Assembly (NCBI GenBank): GCA_017526725.1 | Contig: JAFXRA010000269.1 | Location: 1 to 16,551, forward strand | Length of the DNA: 16,551 bases | Reading direction: 5' to 3' | Source: Candidatus Rifleibacteriota bacterium | GTDB taxonomy: Bacteria > Riflebacteria > Ozemobacteria > Ozemobacterales > Ozemobacteraceae | Shown here: one piece after another, positions 1 to 7,291 of the stretch | How positions within the stretch are numbered: the first letter of the stretch is position 1 | Layout of the letters: the number at the start of each line of letters is the position of its first letter | The notes under the pieces: model-generated | What the model was told of the DNA's origin: nothing | What the model saw: only the letters and a program-made list of their open reading frames with translations | Database searches by the model: none | Translations under genes and position numbers: made by a program

Positions 1-5
1 AATTT

Positions 6-123
6 TCCTGGTGGTTACAGTCTGGAGGAAACACCTGATCCCATTCCGAACTCAGCAGTTAAGCTCTAAGACGCTAATGGTACTGCGGGGGCAGCTCCGT
101 GGGAGAGTCAGTCGCCGCCAGGT
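6..123 (+). rRNA. rrf: 5S ribosomal RNA
   Basis: This is the RNA component of the large ribosomal subunit. The ends pair as helix I: CCTGGTGG at 7-14 with CCGCCAGG at 115-122, 8 bp with one G-U pair. Between them are the conserved 5S signatures: GAAACACCTGATCCCATTCC around 28-47, then CGAACTCAG, the TAAG of loop B/helix III, and TGGGAGAGT near 100-108. The length of about 117 nt is normal for bacteria. A strong terminator follows 5 nt downstream, so this is probably the last gene of an rRNA operon whose 16S and 23S lie left of the window. A 115-residue open frame overlapping it is not a gene. Confidence 0.96.
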
Positions 124-127
124 CTAT

Positions 128-158
128 AAAGCCCCGAACGAAAAACGTTCGGGGCTTT
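128..158 (+). terminator. Rho-independent terminator of the 5S/rRNA operon
   Basis: A perfect 13-bp stem (128-140 with 146-158) with GC-rich core GCCCCGAACG and an AAAAA loop ends in a TTTT run. It lies directly behind the 5S rRNA. Confidence 0.95.
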
Positions 159-190
159 TCCATTTTAGGCTTTTTTTAAAACCTCCACTT

Positions 191-218
191 GGCTCTTCAA
201 TCTTCTATCTTGTATCTA
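191..218. repeat. Degenerate 7-bp tandem repeat (4 units)
   Basis: Four consecutive heptads end in CTT or CTA; the first two are GGCTCTT and CAATCTT. On the minus strand they read as AAGANNN-type units. They lie between the 5S terminator and the next promoter. The same 7-nt periodicity with AGAGNNN or AGGGNNN units recurs in other gene gaps of this window (near 3339, 12521, 12743, 12847 and 16443). This is one of the weaker arrays. Confidence 0.5.
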
Positions 219-244
219 AACAAAAAATAAACCTTTCAACTCCC

Positions 245-273
245 TTGACAGTTGTTCTTACTATTCTTATAAT
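245..273 (+). promoter_or_regulatory. Perfect-consensus sigma70 promoter
   Basis: TTGACA at 245-250 and TATAAT at 268-273 are separated by exactly 17 bp, an unmodified consensus housekeeping promoter. It points at the glycine-zipper gene starting at 336. With transcription starting about 7 bp past the -10, the leader would be roughly 55 nt. This implies strong constitutive transcription unless a repressor or RNA-level control operates. Confidence 0.9.
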
Positions 274-335
274 TAGCATAGGGTTGTACCGTTCGACCAT
301 AATTTCTATAAGCTTTATAAGAGCGGAGGCACATC

Positions 336-1985
336 ATGCTTACCACGAAACAACTTAAAAGAATGTCTGTCATTACTTTAGTGGCATTCGTTTTCTCTAT
401 GCTTGCAGGTTTCACAACTACTGCAAATGCTGCATTGCTTAGTCTTCCGACTAATAGCAATTCTGCTACAACTGTTACTGTTAGCAATGACTTGGCTGCA
501 TTAAATACTGTTTTGCCAGAATTAAATTCTTTAAACAGCACTTTAAGAACAGCTGAATCTACCGCTAGAACTCTTGAAAATGTTGCTACACCTATTTACA
601 ATCGGGTTGTTCCAACAAATATGGATACAATGAGCATTGCAGAACGCTGCAAAGCAATCATTAACAATGCTAAGAATGTTTTGAGCGATACTCTTAAAAC
701 TTCTACTGCCAATGCCAATGAAAAAAGAGCTCAGGGTGCTTATATTGCAGACCTTCAGAGCGATGAAAAGATTGCTCTTGGTATTCAGGAACTTGGCAAA
801 CAGGCTGCTAAGCTTGATAATGTCGGAAATAATTCTGCTGCAATTCAGAAGATTAAAGCTATTCTTACCTCTACTAAACAGACTTTGAGCAAAGTTGTTG
901 TTAATGTTAGAGAAAAGATTTTCAAAGTTGGCCAAAAAGTTGGTTTGATTAGTGAAGATAAAGTCTTTGAAAATGGTAAGGTAGTTGATAAATCTGAAGC
1001 CTCTGGTTCTAAAGAAAATGTAGAAATTTCTGGTGCTGGTTATGCTAAGACCTCTGGAACAAAAGTTTCTTTTGCTGATAAACTTAGTTCTGGCTTAAAA
1101 GAAGGCGTTGCTAATGCAAAGACTTCTTTGAAAAACTCTTTCTCAGTTAAGAATATAGCTATTACTACTGCAGTTACAGTAGGAACAAGCCTTGCTGTTG
1201 ATGCTATTAATGGTGAAACTCCATCTTTGAAGAAGGCTGTTAAACAGGTTGCTTCTTTGGAATTTGCCGGTAATGTTGTAGGTTCTGCATTGGGTGCTGC
1301 TGGCGGTCAGGTTGTCGGCACTCTTGCTAAGACTTTTATACCTGGTATTGCAGGTCAGCTTATTGGTTCTGTAATTCCTGTAATGTTTTCTTCAGCCGGT
1401 GGTCAGCTTACTTCAAATGTTATTACTGGTCTTAAGAATGGTGAATTCTCTATCAGTAAAGCTTTCAAACAGATTGACAAAGCTGATTTAATTGGTTCTT
1501 CTATTGGTTCAACTATTGGTATGACTCTTGGTTCTATGATTCCTGTTCCTGTTGTCGGCACTATACTTGGTGGTATTGTAGGCGGCTTCGTAGGCAGCAA
1601 GGTTGCTAAATTTGTCAGCGGTCTCTTCGGTAAAAATAAAAACAAAAACTCTACTGTTGCAAGTGGTAATGTTACTGCTGTTACAAGTGGAATCAGCGGA
1701 ACTGCCGGTACTTCAAGTTCAGAAGTTGTTGTAGCTTGTTCTCCTCAAATATCTGCTTCTGGTGATGCTATTTCTTCATCAGCATCTGGTGTTAGCGGAA
1801 AAGTTACAGTTAAAGATCCTGCTATTGCTAAACGAATTCAGGAAATCGAAGACGAATACTATAAGAATTACCTTGAATATAATCGCTTACTTGAAGCAAA
1901 TGATATTGAAGGAGCTAAGGTAATATTCCAGAACCTTAAGAAATGTTCTGATGAAGTAGCAGCTTTAAGAAGAGCCTTAAAGTAA
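336..1985 (+). CDS. Secreted glycine-zipper protein, function unknown
   Basis: The product has 549 residues. The ATG follows GGAGG (324-328) at good spacing. Residues 1-32 form a Sec signal peptide: basic start, hydrophobic core, ANA before the cut at about 32/33. The mature N-terminus (about 50-200) is alanine/serine-rich and probably helical. Two hydrophobic glycine-zipper blocks follow, about 306-354 and 383-432, with many GxxxG spacings (for example GGIVGGFVGSK at 412-422). After a Ser/Thr/Gly linker, the last 50 residues (497-549) form a charged amphipathic helix. Glycine zippers of this type occur in membrane-inserting or pore-like envelope proteins and some toxins; that role is inference. 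It is monocistronic: its own consensus promoter and a strong terminator 11 nt after the stop. I do not recognise a named family. Its highly expressed, rRNA-adjacent setting suggests an abundant envelope protein. Confidence 0.88.
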   Translation: MLTTKQLKRMSVITLVAFVFSMLAGFTTTANAALLSLPTNSNSATTVTVSNDLAALNTVLPELNSLNSTLRTAESTARTLENVATPIYNRVVPTNMDTMSIAERCKAIINNAKNVLSDTLKTSTANANEKRAQGAYIADLQSDEKIALGIQELGKQAAKLDNVGNNSAAIQKIKAILTSTKQTLSKVVVNVREKIFKVGQKVGLISEDKVFENGKVVDKSEASGSKENVEISGAGYAKTSGTKVSFADKLSSGLKEGVANAKTSLKNSFSVKNIAITTAVTVGTSLAVDAINGETPSLKKAVKQVASLEFAGNVVGSALGAAGGQVVGTLAKTFIPGIAGQLIGSVIPVMFSSAGGQLTSNVITGLKNGEFSISKAFKQIDKADLIGSSIGSTIGMTLGSMIPVPVVGTILGGIVGGFVGSKVAKFVSGLFGKNKNKNSTVASGNVTAVTSGISGTAGTSSSEVVVACSPQISASGDAISSSASGVSGKVTVKDPAIAKRIQEIEDEYYKNYLEYNRLLEANDIEGAKVIFQNLKKCSDEVAALRRALK

Positions 1986-1996
1986 AATAATCTGAT

Positions 1997-2034
1997 AAAA
2001 AAAAAGACCAGCTTATAAAGCTGGTCTTTTTTTT
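1997..2034 (+). terminator. Rho-independent terminator
   Basis: GACCAGCTT (2006-2014), loop ATA, and AAGCTGGTC (2018-2026) form a perfect 9-bp stem. It is preceded by an A-run and followed by eight T residues, so it could work in either direction. It ends the glycine-zipper transcript. Confidence 0.94.
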
Positions 2035-2035
2035 A

Positions 2036-2064
2036 TTGACTATAAAGCAATTGCATAGTAATAT
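2036..2064 (+). promoter_or_regulatory. Candidate sigma70 promoter of the purD-like gene
   Basis: TTGACT at 2036-2041 (5 of 6 consensus) and TAATAT at 2059-2064 (4 of 6) have 17-bp spacing, immediately behind the T-run of the preceding terminator. Its position inside the open frame upstream of the chosen TTG start argues that the upstream codons are not translated. Confidence 0.6.
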
Positions 2065-2092
2065 TGCACAAACTAATAAAAGAGGCTTAAAG

Positions 2093-3340
2093 TTGAATAT
2101 ACTTGTCCTTGGCTCAGGTGCTCGTGAACATTCTTTTGTTCATGCATTAGCTAAATCTCCAACAGTACATAAAATTTTTGCTTGCCCTGGCAATGTGGGT
2201 ATGTCTGATACTACTATCTGCAAGCGAATTCCTTCCAGGTCTAATACAGAACTAGTATCTTATTGTAAAGATAAGATAGATTTGGCTGTTGTTGGCTCTT
2301 CTAAATTTGTAGAAGAAGGAACTGTTGATGCCTTGGTTCTTGCAGGTATACCTGTTATTGGTCCTGCTGAAGATGCTGGAAGAATTGAAACAAGTAAAGC
2401 TTTTGCCTCTCGCTTTATGGCGCGACACAATATTCCATCGCCAGCTACAAGTATAATTGTAAATTTGTTTGAAGCTGAACAGGCTTTATTTAAAAATCCA
2501 GATTTAAGAGTAGTTAAATGTGATGGTTTCTCTAGAGGAAGCGGTGTTTCAGTCTGCAATTCTTTAGAAGAAACTCAGGAAGAAATAAAGAAAATTCTTG
2601 AAAAACAAGGTGCTCCTGTAATATTGCAAGAAAAGCTTGAAGGAATTGAATGCTCCTATACTCTTTTGACAGACGGACATCAATGGATTTCTTTTAGTTC
2701 ATGTCGCGATTACAAAAGAATTCTGGAAGATGACCAAGGAGCTACTACCGGTGGTATGGGTGCTGTAAGTCCGTCACCAGATCTGACTCCTGAATTGGAA
2801 AAACAGATTATTGATACAATTGTTCAGCCAGTAGTTGACGGTATGAAAGAAGATAATCTGCTTTATAAAGGTTTTCTTTCCATTCAGCTTATGCTGACAA
2901 AAGATGGCCCGAAAGTTTTGGAATTTAATGCTAGACTTGGTGATCCTGAAACTCAAAGTATTTTAACTCGTTTCAGAGGTGATTTAGCCGGTATCTTAAA
3001 AGACTGTGCAATGGGTTGTCTAACCAATATCGGTTCTGAAGTTGCTTTTGGTAAACATTCTTCTGTCTCTGTGGTTATTGCTAGGGAAAACTATCCGGAA
3101 GATGAAAGTACAGAACCTGTTGTTGCAGGAACTGAAAATGTTCAGGATTCTGTTATTTTTTATTCAAGCTGTAGAAAAGCTGAAAATAGAGAAGGCTATT
3201 ATTTTAAGAGCGGCCGTTTAATCAGTGTTACAGCAGTTGCAGAAACCTTGGAAGAAGCTAGAAAACTTTGCTACGATGACATAGACCGCTTACAGTTAAA
3301 AGGTGTAAGATACCGCAAAGATATTGGGCTTAAGAAATAG
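2093..3340 (+). CDS. purD: Divergent phosphoribosylamine-glycine ligase (GARS) family ATP-grasp enzyme
   Basis: The family joins phosphoribosylamine and glycine with ATP to give GAR, step 2 of purine synthesis, in the cytoplasm. I place the start at TTG 2093: AGAGG at 2081-2085 is well spaced and the resulting N-terminus NILVLGSGAREHS matches PurD. The product is then about 415 residues (E. coli 429). Matching landmarks are PGNVG, SKAFASRFMARHNIP, TTGGMGAVSPSP, GFLSIQLM, EFNARLGDPETQ and the C-terminal YRKDIGLK. It departs from the family at usually invariant sites: the GPEAPL-type substrate loop reads GSSKFV, the KADGLAAGKGV nucleotide loop reads KCDGFSRGSGV (Lys to Ser), and GNGGREHA reads GSGAREHS. 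No other purine genes lie in the window. It is probably a ligase of this fold. GAR synthesis itself is likely, but a paralogue with another acceptor is possible. Confidence 0.85.
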   Translation: MNILVLGSGAREHSFVHALAKSPTVHKIFACPGNVGMSDTTICKRIPSRSNTELVSYCKDKIDLAVVGSSKFVEEGTVDALVLAGIPVIGPAEDAGRIETSKAFASRFMARHNIPSPATSIIVNLFEAEQALFKNPDLRVVKCDGFSRGSGVSVCNSLEETQEEIKKILEKQGAPVILQEKLEGIECSYTLLTDGHQWISFSSCRDYKRILEDDQGATTGGMGAVSPSPDLTPELEKQIIDTIVQPVVDGMKEDNLLYKGFLSIQLMLTKDGPKVLEFNARLGDPETQSILTRFRGDLAGILKDCAMGCLTNIGSEVAFGKHSSVSVVIARENYPEDESTEPVVAGTENVQDSVIFYSSCRKAENREGYYFKSGRLISVTAVAETLEEARKLCYDDIDRLQLKGVRYRKDIGLKK

Positions 3341-3359
3341 AGCACAGAGCGTAGAGCAA
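3339..3359 (+). repeat. Three AGAGCNN heptads
   Basis: Three exact-phase heptads, the first two AGAGCAC and AGAGCGT, begin inside the purD stop codon. A fourth, degenerate unit AGAGAAG lies at 3384-3390, touching the palindromic element that follows. Same family as the arrays near 12847 and 16443. Confidence 0.65.
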
Positions 3360-3387
3360 AGTGTTAAGAACCCACGTAAACGAGAGA

Positions 3388-3466
3388 AGTCAACTCATTT
3401 GTCATAAAAAGGATAGCGTATGGGCTTTAGCCCTGAAAGCTATACGTTTATGACAATGGGTTGACT
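3388..3466 (-). repeat. 79-bp palindromic intergenic element, complete copy A
   Basis: This is a long imperfect inverted repeat. Outer arms AGTCAAC/GTTGACT pair; then CATT/AATG, an 8-bp GTCATAAA/TTTATGAC helix and ATAGC/GCTAT follow, with a small GGGC-TTTA-GCCC hairpin at the apex. It matches the reverse complement of 16287-16365 at 73 of 77 core positions. Strand is given relative to the copy at 16287. Two of the four differences are a compensatory A-T to T-A swap in the outer stem, indicating that the folded form is conserved. It lies between the convergent purD and pilB operon ends, where it could stabilise 3' ends or act as a terminator, though it has no T-run. Confidence 0.85.
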
Positions 3467-3575
3467 ACAATATGTTGTGTTGATTACCGCGCCTATAGCT
3501 CTCCCTTTACAGGACAAGCAATGACGATTTGAAATACTGATTAATAGCTAAAAAAGTTTGCGTTTGCCCTGCAAT

Positions 3576-3752
3576 CTAATCTCGTTTAAAAAAGAAGATT
3601 ATTTCCCCGATAAGTCCGAAAATAATACCTGCTATTGGTATCCAGAGCGGGAAAGAAAAAGTGCGGTCAATATGTTGAATCAGCACAATTTCTTTCGGGC
3701 GTTCTGCTTTATTAGTTCTAAGTTTTAATTCTTCTGGCTTATTCTGGTTCAT
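3576..3752 (-). CDS. Small one-helix membrane protein, translationally coupled to pilB
   Basis: A 58-residue product too short for usual calling. Its ATG (3752-3750) overlaps the pilB stop TGA as ATGA, the classic coupling arrangement, and it ends with TAG at 3578-3576. Residues 1-33 are highly charged (MNQNKPEELK, then KAERPKE). Residues 34-55 form one hydrophobic helix beginning FPLWIPIAGIIFGLIGEI, and the tail is KRD, suggesting a membrane protein with its charged N-terminus in the cytoplasm. A glutamate sits in the helix. I do not recognise a family. Being last in the pilB operon it may be a small accessory of the pilus or secretion machinery, but that is inference from position only. It has no strong independent ribosome binding site, consistent with coupling. 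Confidence 0.72.
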   Translation of the reverse strand: MNQNKPEELKLRTNKAERPKEIVLIQHIDRTFSFPLWIPIAGIIFGLIGEIIFFFKRD

Positions 3753-6700
3753 AGCATTTCTGCTCTAACATCTAAGAGTCTATTATGTGCGGCAGCTAAC
3801 TGCTGTATCTTTTCGACTATATCTAACAGACCTTTTGAACGCAAGCCAGGAATGAGAGAATCGATGAATACCAGCTTAACTTTGGGGTGAGATGGATCAG
3901 AATAGCCTGTTCCTCTGTCATCACCTAATAGCCAGTAAATGAGCTTGTCGCAGTAGGGTACCCAATTAGAAAAATCGCTTAAATCAGAATGTGCGTTTAA
4001 ACGAGGTATCAAAATCTGGGGTACATATTCAACCTGATTAGAAGCGTTAATATAAATGCGTTCGTTTTCAGGAACTATTGGTGCTATTTTCAAATTTGGC
4101 AGAGTGACTTTGAATCTGGCTTTGCCGAATTGATTTATAGCTATTTTTTCAGCGAATACTTCCCATTTTGTTTCTATTTCTTGAATTTCACGAGAGTAAT
4201 TGAATAGAATCTTCTGGAAGGCTTCGTTGGTCTTCAGTTCAGGCATTAAGTTTTCCAATGCCTTGAAGGGAGAATGATCAAATAAAGAGCCGAGCATCTG
4301 CCCCAGGCCGTTGCTGATAAAATGCCGTCTGGTTAAATGGGTAACAGCTTTTTCATTTGTTAGATGAAGCTTTTCTGTAATCAGCCACTGAGTTGCATCT
4401 TTAGCTATTTCTAATGCATTAGGCAGTTTCCAGATTTCGTTCTGTTCATTGAATTGCCAAGGCTTGAACTGGTCTTTATAAGCATTGTCTATTACCTGAT
4501 ACAGATTCTGGTTGAATAAGTCTAAAAGCTTAGACAGGCCATTCATATGGAATTCTCTTATAGAAATCCGTTTTGGTATGTCTTCATAAGGAATGCCCAA
4601 GCGTTCTTCTATTAGCCATTTTGTAGCGTCAGCAGCTATTTCTAGTTTATTTTCCTGGAACCATATTAGCTGTTCTTCTTCTGTGAATTGCCATTGTTTG
4701 AATATTCCAGGGTAAACCTGATCAACGATTCTGAAGCAGGAACCATCAAATTTATTTAATAATGCTTCTAGGCCATTGTCGATAAAAGTTTGTCTGGTCA
4801 GCATTGTTGGGAGGTCGCCTCTGCTGCACTGCAGTTTTTCGCTCATGAGCCAGGTTAAAGCTTCTCTTGCGCAAGCTTGTAAGTCTTTGCTGTTTAACCA
4901 GCTTTCAACTTCTCCAAACTGCCATGCTTTGAATTTGCCAGGCATAGCTAATTCAATAAGTTTGAATCTGCTTCTTTCAGCCCATTCATAAACCTGACCA
5001 AGATTGTTTGTATATATAAAGCCTTCATCAAATTCTCTAGGCAAATCATCAGGTTTGTTCAGTCTGTTTTTGATTTTTTCTAAGGCTTTTATTACTGCTT
5101 GTGAAACCCAGACTGGAGCCATTTTTTCATCGGCCAGAATAAAAGCTGGTATTTCGCCTTCCTGTGCATTTATCAAATCTATTATTTCGCCTACATCTGA
5201 TTCGTTGAAATCAGAGGCTTTGCTACCGAAATGTGTTTCAAAGGATTCCGGAGTTCTGTCTAATTCTTTTGCCTGCATCAGTTCTTTAATCTGAATAACT
5301 GGCAAATGCAGTTTATCTGCTAATTTTTCATCTGTTAGGAATAGGAAATCTTTTTCTATTGCAGATATGATAGTTTTTGTAACAGGGTCATTCAAGTCAA
5401 GAACAGGTGCTTGAGTTTGAACAGCGGTATTTTGTTGAGGAACGCTAGATACTTGAGGTATCTGACCATCTCTTTGAACCATAGCTTGAGGGGGCATCTG
5501 AACCGGAAGAATGAAATTGTTGACGCTGCTGGCATTTCCAAGCCCTGAAAGACCAGGAATACTAATAGTCTTTTCTTCTTCATCAGAAGGAGTTACGTAA
5601 ATTACTTCTTCTAAGGTTGATTCACCCTTCATTGCCAGTTCAAGAGCACTTTCTCTAAGAGTTCTCATTCCTTCAAGTCTGGCAACACGTTTAATTGCGT
5701 TTTCGGTTCCACCTTCCATAATGACGTTCTTTATTGAATTTGTTACAACCATTACTTCATAAACGCCTAAACGACCATGAATACCTGTTTTATTACATTC
5801 TTTACACCCAGTGCCTTTATAGAATTTGTTTCCGATAAGTTTTGCCGGTGACATACCCAATCTTTGAATTATATTGGGAGAAGGTTTGTATTCTACGGAA
5901 CAGTATGGGCAGTTCTTGTGAAGAAGTTTCTGAGATATGACAACTCTAACTGCTGCAGTAACGAGATAGGCAGGAACACCCATATTGATAAGTCTGTTTA
6001 TTGTTGCAGGTGCGTTGTTTGTATGAATTGTAGAAAGAACTTTATGACCTGTTAATGATGCTCTGAAAGCGATGTCTGCTGTTTCTAAGTCACGAATTTC
6101 GCCTACGAGAATAACATCAGGGTCTTGACGCAATGCTGTTCTTAAACCTGTTGCAAAATCTAATCCGATTTTGTCGTTAATCTGAACTTGGGTAATACCC
6201 GAAATTCTGTATTCTATAGGATTTTCAATGGTGAAAATGTTGATTTCACTATTGTTGAAATATTTGAGCATACCGAACAGAGTTGTGGTTTTACCTGCAC
6301 CGGTAGGTCCTGTAACAAGAATAAGACCGTAAGGTTCGTCTAATGCTGATTTTAATCTGTTTAAATCATCTTGGAAGAACCCTATGTTATCTAAGTCGAA
6401 TTTGCTTTCTCTTTGAAGCAGACGCAAAACAGCTTTTTCCCCTAAGAGACTTGGAACGGTGCTTACACGAAAGTCTACTTCATTATCCTGCATCTTAACT
6501 TTCAAACGGCCGTCTTGAGGAAGTCTGCGTTCAGCAATATCAAGATGTGAAAGAATCTTGATTCTGCTGATTAATGGGGCTAAAAGGCTTTTGGGACCAG
6601 TCATAGCATCGTGAAGGATACCATCTATTCTAAATCTTACTAGAAGCATTTCTTCACGTGGTTCAACGTGAATATCTGAAGCTCTTTTTAGAATAGCTTG

Positions 6701-7273
6701 TTTGAAAACTGCATCAAGAAATCTGACAACAGCGCCCTGTTCAGAAGTTTTCTTTTCTATATCCAAGCCATCTTTCTTTATGTCTTCTTCTTGAGATTTT
6801 ATGGTTTCGTCGCCGCTAGAAGAGAAACCTTCCCAAGAGTAAAGCTGTCGAATAGCTAGATCAATCTGGCTTTTAGAGGCAATATAAACTTCAAGTTTGC
6901 ATTGGGTTAGAAAAGCAATCATGTCGGTTGCCATGATATCGAATGGGTCGGCCATGACAACAGTCAGCTTATTCCCTTCCTTTTTGTAAGGAATCATCTT
7001 ATATTGCTTGGCATTATATTCTGGAATAAGTGAGAGAAGTTTAGCGTCTATTTTAATGTTAGTTAAGTCAACTACTGTTGAACCGAGCATTTCTGCCCAG
7101 ACATCCAGTATCTGCTTTTCAGTTAGGAAGCCTAGGCGGATAATTATGTCTTCAAGCTTTTCAAGTGTTTGAGATTGTATATTTTTAGCCTTTTCAAGCT
7201 GTTCATTTGTGATTAGATTTTTCTGAAGAAGCATGGTTTCTACAGAAATCTTATTATTTACGGGACTAGGCAT
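3749..7273 (-). CDS. pilB: PilB/GspE-type secretion ATPase with long C-terminal repeat extension
   Basis: A hexameric cytoplasmic ATPase that drives type IV pilus extension or type II secretion. Residues 1 to about 150 form the GspE N-terminal (MshEN-like) domain. The ATPase core is about 175-560: Walker A GPTGAGKTTT (322-331), Walker B ILVGEIRD (388-395), His box STIHTNN (415-420), and zinc tetracysteine C455, C458, C490, C493. Relatives end near 560-580 residues; this one has 1174. A Pro/Gln-rich linker (about 570-625) leads to roughly four degenerate 65-75 residue repeats (about 727-784, 798-863, 877-941, 954-1011) with (A)TxWLxxEkL, F...NGL..LL and YP..FK.WQF signatures, then a unique C-terminal domain. 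ATG follows GGAGGA 6 nt upstream. It sits 18 nt after the BsuPI gene in the kam operon. No other pilus gene is visible here. ATPase assignment is certain; pilus versus secretion is not. Confidence 0.93.
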   Translation of the reverse strand: MPSPVNNKISVETMLLQKNLITNEQLEKAKNIQSQTLEKLEDIIIRLGFLTEKQILDVWAEMLGSTVVDLTNIKIDAKLLSLIPEYNAKQYKMIPYKKEGNKLTVVMADPFDIMATDMIAFLTQCKLEVYIASKSQIDLAIRQLYSWEGFSSSGDETIKSQEEDIKKDGLDIEKKTSEQGAVVRFLDAVFKQAILKRASDIHVEPREEMLLVRFRIDGILHDAMTGPKSLLAPLISRIKILSHLDIAERRLPQDGRLKVKMQDNEVDFRVSTVPSLLGEKAVLRLLQRESKFDLDNIGFFQDDLNRLKSALDEPYGLILVTGPTGAGKTTTLFGMLKYFNNSEINIFTIENPIEYRISGITQVQINDKIGLDFATGLRTALRQDPDVILVGEIRDLETADIAFRASLTGHKVLSTIHTNNAPATINRLINMGVPAYLVTAAVRVVISQKLLHKNCPYCSVEYKPSPNIIQRLGMSPAKLIGNKFYKGTGCKECNKTGIHGRLGVYEVMVVTNSIKNVIMEGGTENAIKRVARLEGMRTLRESALELAMKGESTLEEVIYVTPSDEEEKTISIPGLSGLGNASSVNNFILPVQMPPQAMVQRDGQIPQVSSVPQQNTAVQTQAPVLDLNDPVTKTIISAIEKDFLFLTDEKLADKLHLPVIQIKELMQAKELDRTPESFETHFGSKASDFNESDVGEIIDLINAQEGEIPAFILADEKMAPVWVSQAVIKALEKIKNRLNKPDDLPREFDEGFIYTNNLGQVYEWAERSRFKLIELAMPGKFKAWQFGEVESWLNSKDLQACAREALTWLMSEKLQCSRGDLPTMLTRQTFIDNGLEALLNKFDGSCFRIVDQVYPGIFKQWQFTEEEQLIWFQENKLEIAADATKWLIEERLGIPYEDIPKRISIREFHMNGLSKLLDLFNQNLYQVIDNAYKDQFKPWQFNEQNEIWKLPNALEIAKDATQWLITEKLHLTNEKAVTHLTRRHFISNGLGQMLGSLFDHSPFKALENLMPELKTNEAFQKILFNYSREIQEIETKWEVFAEKIAINQFGKARFKVTLPNLKIAPIVPENERIYINASNQVEYVPQILIPRLNAHSDLSDFSNWVPYCDKLIYWLLGDDRGTGYSDPSHPKVKLVFIDSLIPGLRSKGLLDIVEKIQQLAAAHNRLLDVRAEML

Positions 7274-7291
7274 ATATTCCTCCGGTCAGAT

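Noticed and set aside
11..358. 115-residue open frame across the 5S rRNA
   Set aside because: It lies on top of the 5S gene and its terminator, crosses the consensus promoter, and its peptide has no recognisable character.
2036..2092. 19-residue N-terminal extension of the purD-like gene from an upstream TTG
   Set aside because: It starts in the T-run of the preceding terminator, coincides with a good promoter, has no ribosome binding site, and adds residues not seen in PurD proteins.
4776..6055. Plus-strand open frames within pilB
   Set aside because: They are antisense shadows of a long gene with intact conserved motifs, and none has a convincing ribosome binding site.
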